A stretch of 36,199 nucleotides of DNA from Deltaproteobacteria bacterium ADurb.Bin207 (lineage in GTDB: Bacteria; Myxococcota_A; Polyangia; Polyangiales; Polyangiaceae), in the NCBI GenBank assembly GCA_002070115.1, contig MWCO01000064.1:1-36199 (forward strand). Direction: 5' to 3'. A model generated the notes under the pieces. It was not told the DNA's origin. It saw nothing but the letters and a program-made list of their open reading frames with translations, and ran no database searches. Each line of letters begins with the position of its first letter. The stretch's first letter is position 1. This document shows positions 30,555 to 36,199 of the stretch, one piece after another. Made by a program: the position numbers and the translations under genes.

Positions 30555-32312
30555 ATGAAAGCTTCCTTGCCATTCGTTTCCGTGGCGGTGCTCTTGCTCA
30601 CCTATTCCTCGGCCCAAGCCGGCGACCTTCATGTCGATGCTCGTAATTCCGGCTCCGAAGATGGAACCGCATCGCATCCGTATCGAAGCGTACAAGCGGC
30701 GGTCAGCGCGGCCAAGGATGGAGACCGTATCAAAATCGCAGGCGGAACCTATTCCGAAACCATCAGCGTCACCAACAAAGGGATCGTTTTCGAAGGAGGA
30801 TACCCAGGAGCGTCTTCGTACGATCAAGGCGGTTCCGGAGATTTCAACCAGGCCGATCCCGGCAAACACCCCACGATTTTACAAGGCTCTTCCGGTTCCG
30901 CGGTGCTCAATGTCTCCGGAACCGTGCAAACCATCGTCGATGGACTCGTGCTTCGCGACGGACGATTCGGTATCACATCGGATGCTTATCCGGAACTCAA
31001 AGGCACCGTGACGGTGCGCCGATCTCTCATCGAAAATAACGGTAGTGCATCGTCCCAGGGCGGAGGGATTCGCGCGGAATCCGCGTTGGTGGTCGAAGAT
31101 AGCGTGATTCGAGGCAATGTAGGGGAGCGGGGGAGCGGGATTTCGGCTAGAAAAGCAAGCCTTCGACTCGTTCGAAGTCTGGTGGAGGATAATGAATCCC
31201 GCGGTGATCACGGGGGAGGCGTGTATGCCGCGGGCGATGTGGAAGTCATCGGATGCGTCATCCGCAACAACCGGGTTGGTGAGGGTTTGAACTACGGCTG
31301 GGGTGGCGGCATCATCGTTTTCAACGCGGGGACGAACGCTACCATTGCGGATACGGAAGTGCTTGGCAACTATGCCCCCACGAAAGGAAGCGGCATTTTC
31401 GTCGACGATGGCGCTCGTGCCACGATTCGCAACGTGCTCGTGGCCAACAACCAATGCAGTGAACGCGGAGGCGCGGTCTATGTCGATGGTTTGGATGCAC
31501 AGCACGGTTCTCGCGCCACTCTCATCAATGTCACGGTGGCGGGACATGCCTGTGGGGATGGTCGGGGCAATGCGTTGCTGCTCGAGCAAGGCTCCGAAGT
31601 GACGGTGGAGAGCAGCATATTTTGGGGAAATGGTGCGAAAGACGTCACCGTGGATCCGGGCAATTCGCTGAAGGTTCGCTATTCGAATAGCATTGACAAC
31701 CTTTCGGGCGATGGAAATCTGAGTGTGGATCCGCTATTCGCGAATCCCGGCAAAGGCGATTACCGCTTGAAAAACGAGGCTGGACGATGGGATCCTCAAT
31801 CCGAGTCGTGTGTTAAAGACAGTGAAACCAGTCCGTGCGTGAATGCGGGGGACCCTTCGGGAGCCTTCGATCGAGAGCCCGAACCGAATGGCGGGCGCGT
31901 GGATATGGGCGCTTATGGCAATTCGCTGTCCGCGGGGTGTGCGGCCAATGGCGGCGCCGGTGGATTTGGCGGCGCTGGTGGTACGGCAGGGCAGGGGGGG
32001 ACTGGCGGAAGCGGACCCGCGGGTGGTTCGGCAGGGGGACCTGGCGGCTCGGGAGGCAGTGCGGAGGAAGGTGGCGGTGCTGGCTCCGGGGGAGGTGGCG
32101 GCGGTACCGGAGGAACGGGACAGGCGGGCACCGGTGCTCAGGCCGGCTCGGGACTGGGGGGCATGGCCGCAACAACCTCGTCGCGAAACGATGACGACGG
32201 TTGTGGCTGCAGGTTCGTTCATCGTGAGGCGAATATGTCGATGGTGTGGCTTACCGTGCTTGGCCTGCTGGGGTGGCGAGCCAGGCGCAAGTATTCGAAA
32301 ATAATAAACTAA
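30555..32312 (+). CDS. Right-handed beta-helix surface protein with Gly-rich linker and MYXO-CTERM tail (copy 2)
   Basis: ATG 30555 begins a signal peptide MKASLPFVSVAVLLLTYSSAQAG; upstream in-frame codons to 30390 overlap the previous gene and encode no signal. The 585-residue protein is a paralogue of its upstream neighbour, with the same order of rungs. These include GDLHVDARNSGSEDGTASHPYRS, GGGIRAESALVVEDSVIRGNVGERGSG, GDHGGGVYAAGDVEVIGC, YAPTKGSGIFVDDGARATIRNVLVANNQC and EPNGGRVDMGAYGNS. It differs after the helix by a linker of about 75 residues made almost only of Gly, Ala, Ser and Thr. The tail is DDGCGCRFVHREANMSMVWLTVLGLLGWRARRK, a MYXO-CTERM signal. The linker would lift the helix away from the outer membrane. 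Its stop lies eight bases from the convergent radical SAM gene. Confidence 0.86.
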   Translation: MKASLPFVSVAVLLLTYSSAQAGDLHVDARNSGSEDGTASHPYRSVQAAVSAAKDGDRIKIAGGTYSETISVTNKGIVFEGGYPGASSYDQGGSGDFNQADPGKHPTILQGSSGSAVLNVSGTVQTIVDGLVLRDGRFGITSDAYPELKGTVTVRRSLIENNGSASSQGGGIRAESALVVEDSVIRGNVGERGSGISARKASLRLVRSLVEDNESRGDHGGGVYAAGDVEVIGCVIRNNRVGEGLNYGWGGGIIVFNAGTNATIADTEVLGNYAPTKGSGIFVDDGARATIRNVLVANNQCSERGGAVYVDGLDAQHGSRATLINVTVAGHACGDGRGNALLLEQGSEVTVESSIFWGNGAKDVTVDPGNSLKVRYSNSIDNLSGDGNLSVDPLFANPGKGDYRLKNEAGRWDPQSESCVKDSETSPCVNAGDPSGAFDREPEPNGGRVDMGAYGNSLSAGCAANGGAGGFGGAGGTAGQGGTGGSGPAGGSAGGPGGSGGSAEEGGGAGSGGGGGGTGGTGQAGTGAQAGSGLGGMAATTSSRNDDDGCGCRFVHREANMSMVWLTVLGLLGWRARRKYSKIIN

Positions 32313-32320
32313 TTCCCTAC

Positions 32321-33994
32321 CTAGCCGATGGGTTGCTCGCTCGGTTTCCGCAATCCCGCGGCGAGAGACTCTAGACTTTGTTGCCAGCGGTGCATCGGCG
32401 AGGGCCAGCGATATCTCGTTCGGCTAAAGCGGGGTTGATCCAGGTCGCGTCGGAAACGGCAGCGCAGCGCATGGGCGTTGGCGATTCCGAAAGCGGCGAG
32501 TTGCAGCGCCCGGGAGGTTGGGTCCAAAGAGCCGAGGGTTGCGTCAAAACGAGCTTCGAGGGTGTTGATACGAGCGCGTTCGAGTTCATCGTGGGCGAAA
32601 TGGCGCAGCGTAGGCAGCAAAATCCGTAGTTCTTGCGCGCGATCGAGCATCTGGTGGCTCCGATGACGCAGCCACGGATCGCGGTTTCCCAGCGAGGCAA
32701 GGGTTTCGTAGCCACGCAAGTAGGTTTCGGTCATGCGGTACACGGAGGAAGAATTGCGGTCGAATTCTTGTTGAAAAGCCTCTTGCAACCATTGGGTGGC
32801 TTGCGCGCGGGTGAAGTGAGGGTGGTGGAAGTTCAGCAAGTGTTGGCCGTGCCATTGTTCGAAAGGAAGGTCGAAATCGATGCGGTTTTGCCTCTTGTAC
32901 TGCTTGTAGAGTTGGGTTCCCGGCAAGGGGGTGAACATCATGAATTGGGTGAAAACTCCTTGAAGATCGATGAGATAGTCGATGTCCTGGGAGATGGTGT
33001 CGGGGCGATGGTGTTCGAGAAAAAGGATGCCGGAAACGAGTACGGCAATGCCGTGATCGCGCAAGTTCCGGATGAGGGCTTGCAGGTTGCGGCCTTTGTT
33101 TTTGTCGTACGTTTCGTGCTTGGATTCGGCACCAATCCAGAGGAAAAACACGCCTAGCCGCGCGAGGTTTTCCACTCCGAACGCCTCGATGGTTTCGGCG
33201 GAGGAGAATACGGCGAAGCTGAACGGGCGATGGTTTTCTTCCATGCAGGAAAGCAGCTCTTGCGCTCTCGTTTTGTCTTTGAGAAAGTTCTCGTCCATGA
33301 CGAAGAACTCCTGGGTGCCAAGTTCGTTGGACATGCGGCAAAGCTGTTCGAAAAGGGCGTGTCCGCTGGCGAAAAACGGGGTGTAGGTTCGACCGAAAAA
33401 GTGGCTGGTCGCGCAGAAGCGGCAGCCGTTGACACATCCGACTCCCGGAACGAGTAGCCCGCACGCTCCTGGGGTTGGAATCCCGAATAGGCGTTTGTGT
33501 TCGGCGGAGATCAAGGTTGGATGATGGATGGGAGCGTGGGGGTCTTCGCCCAGGTATTGTCGGAGCCAGCGGATCCCTTCGCCGCGCACGACATGGTCAC
33601 AGTCGATGAGGTTTTCGATGCCTTCGATGGCGGCGCCGTGGCCTCCGAGGAGAATCTGTGCCTCGGGCTGGTGTTGGCGCACCAATCGAGCCATTTCTTT
33701 GGCTTTGAGGAAGTTGGGGACGATGAAGCTGATGCCGACGGCGTCGTAGCGTTGGCGTTTCAGCTCTCTTTCGAAATCGTTGCGGGAAGGAAAGTCGAGC
33801 ACGGTAACGGGAGCGCGGACGTTTTCCGCCAGGAAGTACAAGCCGAAGGAGCGATGATGGAAGCGAAGCGACGCGATCCCCTGGGCTTTGGTCACCTGAT
33901 TGTGAAATAATTCCATCAGGTTTTCCTTGTGCCCGAAGGCATCATCCACGCCGAAGGGGCCGAAGACGCTGCTGAGAAGAAGTTTTTTTGTCAT
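32321..33994 (-). CDS. B12-binding-domain radical SAM enzyme
   Basis: The 557-residue protein starts at ATG 33994. Residues about 60-150 form a cobalamin-binding-like Rossmann domain (RYDAVGISFIVPNFLKAKEMARLVRQHQPEAQILLGGHGAAIEGIENLIDCDHVVRGEG). The usual cobalamin-ligating DxHxxG motif is not seen, as in many members of this class. The radical SAM core has VPGVGCVNGCRFCATS with CxxxCxxC at Cys187, Cys191 and Cys194, followed by EFFVMDENFL, WIGAESKHETYDKNKGR and the PLPGTQLYKQY segment typical of BchE/P-methylase-type enzymes. The C-terminal 150 residues are helical and unassigned. Such enzymes methylate or rearrange unactivated carbons in lipids, pigments or natural products; the substrate is unknown. 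It is convergent with the second beta-helix gene and divergent from the histidine kinase gene. Confidence 0.88.
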   Translation of the reverse strand: MTKKLLLSSVFGPFGVDDAFGHKENLMELFHNQVTKAQGIASLRFHHRSFGLYFLAENVRAPVTVLDFPSRNDFERELKRQRYDAVGISFIVPNFLKAKEMARLVRQHQPEAQILLGGHGAAIEGIENLIDCDHVVRGEGIRWLRQYLGEDPHAPIHHPTLISAEHKRLFGIPTPGACGLLVPGVGCVNGCRFCATSHFFGRTYTPFFASGHALFEQLCRMSNELGTQEFFVMDENFLKDKTRAQELLSCMEENHRPFSFAVFSSAETIEAFGVENLARLGVFFLWIGAESKHETYDKNKGRNLQALIRNLRDHGIAVLVSGILFLEHHRPDTISQDIDYLIDLQGVFTQFMMFTPLPGTQLYKQYKRQNRIDFDLPFEQWHGQHLLNFHHPHFTRAQATQWLQEAFQQEFDRNSSSVYRMTETYLRGYETLASLGNRDPWLRHRSHQMLDRAQELRILLPTLRHFAHDELERARINTLEARFDATLGSLDPTSRALQLAAFGIANAHALRCRFRRDLDQPRFSRTRYRWPSPMHRWQQSLESLAAGLRKPSEQPIG

Positions 33995-33999
33995 TGTCG

Positions 34000-34018
34000 G
34001 ACAAGCATGCGGCTTGTC
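34000..34018. promoter_or_regulatory. Inverted repeat at the 5' end of the radical SAM gene
   Basis: GACAAGC-ATGCG-GCTTGTC is a perfect 7-bp inverted repeat, five bases upstream of the radical SAM start codon on the minus strand, where a ribosome-binding site would be expected; none is seen. A further TGTCC follows it. It may be an operator shared with the divergent histidine kinase gene, or a leader hairpin controlling translation. Confidence 0.35.
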
Positions 34019-34140
34019 TGTCCGGGCGAGCGTAAAACATGGGTAAAATGGGATGTGGCAGGGATCCTCGCGGCTGTTCCGATTGTGCTATCCATGGGGC
34101 CGAGCCATGAATGGTCGTTTTCTACCCGTTGACCAGTCCG

Positions 34141-34176
34141 GAGCCGCACTGCCATGAGCCGCACTGCCATGAGCCG
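34141..34176 (+). repeat. Tandem 15-bp duplication spanning the histidine kinase start codon
   Basis: GAGCCGCACTGCCAT occurs at 34141-34155 and 34156-34170, followed by a partial copy GAGCCG. Each copy ends in the first two bases of an in-frame ATG (34154 and 34169), so both potential starts have the same upstream sequence. The duplication adds exactly five codons (MSRTA). Confidence 0.85.
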
Positions 34177-35092
34177 TTGGTGGAAAATCCCCGCGGGGCC
34201 AGTTTTCTGGATGGTGACGGTGCAGGTGGCGTGGACCATCACCCTGGTGGCGTGGATCATTTACTTCGTGGAGCGAAGAGAGGAGTTGGAAGGCTGGAGC
34301 ACGTTGGTGGCTGGCATTCTGCTGCTCTGTTTGCTTTTGGCGGGCGTGACGGTCATCGTGATTCATTTTGGCAGGCAAGTCGCTCATAACCGTGCGGTCA
34401 AGGACTTCGTATCCACGGTCAGCCACGACCTTCGCTCGCCCCTTGCCACGGTCAAGTTGCACCTACAAACCCTGGAGTATCGGACGCTTTCGCCAGAGCA
34501 ACAGACCTTGTGCCTTGCCACGGCCCTGGAGGAACTCAATCGGTTGGAATCGGGAATCGAGGATATTCTCACGGCTTCCCGCGTCGAGCGCGGCAACCTG
34601 CGTCTCGACAAGGACCCTGTCGAACTGGCTGATTTTCTAACATCGTATTGCGATGACAAGGGAAGGATGCTTTCGCTGCACGACGCCGTCTTATCGTGGA
34701 CGCCGCCGCAAACGCAACGTTTCAAGGTCCGGGCGGATCCCAAATTGCTGCGGCAGATGCTCGATAACCTTATCGACAACGCGCTTGTGCATGGTCCCCG
34801 GGGCGTGAAAATCGATCTTGGGCTGTCCGAACGGGGCGGCGCGGCGGTCATTCATGTGAGCGACAACGGTCCAGGTATCGTCCGATCCCAGCGAAAAAAG
34901 ATATTTCGCATGTTTTATCGCGCCCCGGGACATCGAAAGCACCGAAAAGGCACCGGTCTTGGCCTGTTCATCGTGGCCAGCATCGCCAAAGCCCATTCGG
35001 GGCGCGCCTGGGTCGATAGCGATGGCGCCGGAAAAGGAAGCACCTTTCACGTGGCCATTCCCTTTGCCAAGGAAGAAAGAAACCCATCGTGA
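34154..35092 (+). CDS. Membrane sensor histidine kinase
   Basis: The 312-residue kinase has two membrane helices (about 16-38 and 50-71) separated by a loop of only about 11 residues. It therefore has almost no extracytoplasmic sensor and probably senses within the membrane or through a partner. The dimerisation/phosphorylation motif is FVSTVSHDLRSPLATV with His91. The ATPase domain has LLRQMLDNLIDNALVHG (N box), VSDNGPGI (G1), FRMFYR (F box) and GTGLGLF (G2), so all catalytic boxes are intact. The start is ATG 34154, with GGAG ten bases upstream, or ATG 34169. Its TGA overlaps the GTG of the response regulator gene, so the two form a cognate pair. The stimulus is unknown. Confidence 0.93.
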   Translation: MSRTAMSRWWKIPAGPVFWMVTVQVAWTITLVAWIIYFVERREELEGWSTLVAGILLLCLLLAGVTVIVIHFGRQVAHNRAVKDFVSTVSHDLRSPLATVKLHLQTLEYRTLSPEQQTLCLATALEELNRLESGIEDILTASRVERGNLRLDKDPVELADFLTSYCDDKGRMLSLHDAVLSWTPPQTQRFKVRADPKLLRQMLDNLIDNALVHGPRGVKIDLGLSERGGAAVIHVSDNGPGIVRSQRKKIFRMFYRAPGHRKHRKGTGLGLFIVASIAKAHSGRAWVDSDGAGKGSTFHVAIPFAKEERNPS

Positions 35093-35781
35093 AACAAAGA
35101 TTATTGCTCGTCGAAGACGAAGAAAACCTTGCGAAAGGGCTGGAACTGAACTTTTCGCTCGAAGGATTCTCCGTGCAATGGGTGGCCAACGGTGTGGATG
35201 CGAGGACGAGTTGGAAAAAAGAAATGCCCGACCTGGTGGTGCTCGATCTTGGGCTGCCGGATACCGACGGTTTGGAATTGTTGCAGGAAATCAAGCGTGT
35301 CGACCTTCGGGTTCCGGTGTTGGTGCTCACCGCGCGAGCTTCGGACGAGGAACGTATCACTGGTTTGAGTTTGGGAGCCGACGATTATGTGACCAAGCCT
35401 TTCAACTTGACCGAACTCGTGCTTCGTGTGCGTGGCCTGGCCCAGCGCAGCCAGTGGTATCGAACGTCGTTGCCCAAGGAGATATGCCTGGGCGCGGCGG
35501 TATTGACGCCTTCGGATGCCACGCTTCGACGGGACGGGGAGACGTATTGGCTGACGGAATTGGAACTGCGGTTGCTTTTGCATTTGTGGCGCCAGCGGGG
35601 GAGTTATGTGTCTCGGGAGGAGCTATTGGTACAGGTGTGGGGGTATTCGGCGGAGACGGCGACGCGGACGGTGGATATTTTCGTGTCGAGGCTTCGCCGG
35701 ATGTTGGGGGATGCAGCTAACCCTGTGTTATTACTAACAAAACGGGGGAAAGGGTATATGCTCGTGCGCGAGGGGGAATGA
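35089..35781 (+). CDS. OmpR/PhoB-type response regulator
   Basis: The 230-residue regulator starts at GTG 35089, overlapping the histidine kinase stop codon (GTGA). The receiver domain has the acidic pair Asp10/Glu11, the phosphoacceptor Asp53 in LVVLDLGLPDTDG, Thr81 and Lys103 (YVTKPF). The C-terminal winged helix is of OmpR type, with LTELELRLLLHLWRQRGSYVSREELLVQVWGYSAETATRTVDIFVSRLRRMLGD and a KRGKGYML wing. It would bind direct repeats at promoters after phosphorylation by the upstream kinase. Candidate nearby targets are the truncated lipoprotein gene downstream and the divergent radical SAM gene; no clear direct-repeat operator was found. The two genes share strand and coupling, so expression is joint. 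Confidence 0.95.
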   Translation: MKQRLLLVEDEENLAKGLELNFSLEGFSVQWVANGVDARTSWKKEMPDLVVLDLGLPDTDGLELLQEIKRVDLRVPVLVLTARASDEERITGLSLGADDYVTKPFNLTELVLRVRGLAQRSQWYRTSLPKEICLGAAVLTPSDATLRRDGETYWLTELELRLLLHLWRQRGSYVSREELLVQVWGYSAETATRTVDIFVSRLRRMLGDAANPVLLLTKRGKGYMLVREGE

Positions 35782-36010
35782 GCGCTGGTGGAGGCAGGGT
35801 GGAGGTTGTACGAATCGCCGAACCTGTTTTCCCACGACTTGTGCAGTATCAGAGTTTGCCGTGCGTTGGGGAGGGGGTTCGGATTTTTTACCGGCTGATT
35901 CATCGATGCTAAGATCTAAGATCGTGGTGGAAGCTTGGATCCGCCCATGCTACGAGAGAATCTATCTTGGGCTTCTGTTGCCTGATTGCAGAAAACAAGG
36001 AGACGTGGGA

Positions 36011-36199
36011 ATGAGAACATCGCTTTCTTTATCGGTAGTCGCGCTGGCCTTTCTTCTGACAGGAGGATTGAGTGCATGCAGCGACGACGACGACAACAAC
36101 AACACGGGTGGCACTGCGGGTAGTGAGACCGGTGGCACTGGTGGTGGGGAGACCGGTGGCACTGGTGGTGGGGAGACCGGTGGCACTGGTGGTGGGGAG
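36011..36199 (+). CDS. Lipoprotein with Gly/Thr-rich repeats, 5' part only
   Basis: The gene runs off the end of the window. ATG 36011 is eight bases after an AAGGAG Shine-Dalgarno. The signal peptide MRTSLSLSVVALAFLLTGGLSAC ends in a lipobox with Cys23. It is followed by SDDDDNNN and a low-complexity region of ETGGTGGG units, each coded by an exact 24-bp repeat. Such spacers are frequent at the N-terminus of secreted myxobacterial lipoproteins, ahead of a domain that here lies outside the window. The 229-bp gap upstream contains a tandem TAAGATC pair near 35910 but no clear promoter. Confidence 0.75.
   Translation, partial: MRTSLSLSVVALAFLLTGGLSACSDDDDNNNTGGTAGSETGGTGGGETGGTGGGETGGTGGGE
36125..36196 (+). 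repeat. Three perfect 24-bp tandem repeats inside the lipoprotein gene
   Basis: Three identical copies occur at 36125-36148, 36149-36172 and 36173-36196, and a fourth begins at 36197. Each encodes ETGGTGGG in frame. A one-unit divergent copy (GGTGGCACTGCGGGTAGT) precedes them. Copy number is likely variable, and assembly may be unreliable here. Confidence 0.9.

Noticed and set aside
29522-31589. Long antisense reading frames opposite the two beta-helix genes (29522-30331 and 30879-31589)
   Set aside because: They lie wholly inside well-supported genes, show no domain or signal, and arise from codon bias of the sense strand.
33995-34153. Cobalamin riboswitch upstream of the B12-type radical SAM gene
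   Set aside because: The divergent spacer is only 159 bp and no conserved B12-box-like sequence was seen; only a simple hairpin is present.
36125-36199. Regular 24-bp repeats as a possible CRISPR array
   Set aside because: The units are directly adjacent with no spacers and translate in frame as a Gly/Thr-rich lipoprotein stalk.

Overview
The window reads as a chromosomal segment of a Myxococcota bacterium, most likely of the Polyangiales/Sorangiineae type. Four things point there. Three proteins end in MYXO-CTERM-type tails (Gly-Cys-Gly-Cys, a membrane helix, then arginines). A Hanks-type kinase carries the HRDVSPPN catalytic loop and PEGA repeats. Type IV pilins sit directly behind the end of a PilR-like sigma-54 activator. 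There are many lipoproteins with low-complexity Asp/Ala/Gly tails. By eye the GC content is lower than in cultivated myxobacteria. No rRNA, tRNA, CRISPR array, insertion sequence or prophage gene was seen.

Layout. (1) 1-5018, pilus island: the PilR C-terminus, two pilins, a convergent signal-peptidase-I homologue that lacks the catalytic lysine, a third pilin-like protein, then a translationally coupled TPR protein and a polytopic membrane protein with a TPR tail. All three pilins share a C-terminal GDxNGD loop. (2) 5091-12967, minus strand: a PEGA-domain Ser/Thr kinase, a TMTC-like GT-C membrane glycosyltransferase with TPRs, and a large phosphodiester-glycosidase-like exported protein. (3) 13138-13485, a small lipoprotein. 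(4) 13489-23196, a long minus-strand directon: GT-C-like membrane protein, PgsA, Cys-rich lipoprotein, an orphan FliQ/SctS-family protein, a TetR regulator, an EpmA-like EF-P lysyl ligase, two SAM methyltransferases, LarE and a long-chain acyl-CoA synthetase. Several start/stop overlaps (ATGA) show tight coupling. (5) 23580-26938, two divergently transcribed secreted proteins: a lipoprotein with a possible permuted papain-like core and a C-terminal somatomedin-B-like domain, and a C45-like Ntn hydrolase with a MYXO-CTERM tail. (6) 27277-33994: a Wzx-like flippase, two tandem paralogous beta-helix MYXO-CTERM proteins, and a B12-binding radical SAM enzyme. (7) 34154-35781: an overlapping histidine kinase/OmpR-type response regulator pair. 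(8) 36011-end: a truncated lipoprotein with a perfect 24-bp repeat.

The common theme is the cell surface: pili, glycan or glycoprotein assembly, lipid synthesis and surface-anchored hydrolases or beta-helices. No complete known defence or biosynthetic system is visible. The best candidates for something undescribed are the pilus island (GDxNGD pilins, lysine-less signal peptidase homologue, degenerate TMTC-like protein) and the divergent pair of secreted cysteine-hydrolase-like proteins. All functional statements are read from sequence motifs only; no database search was run.
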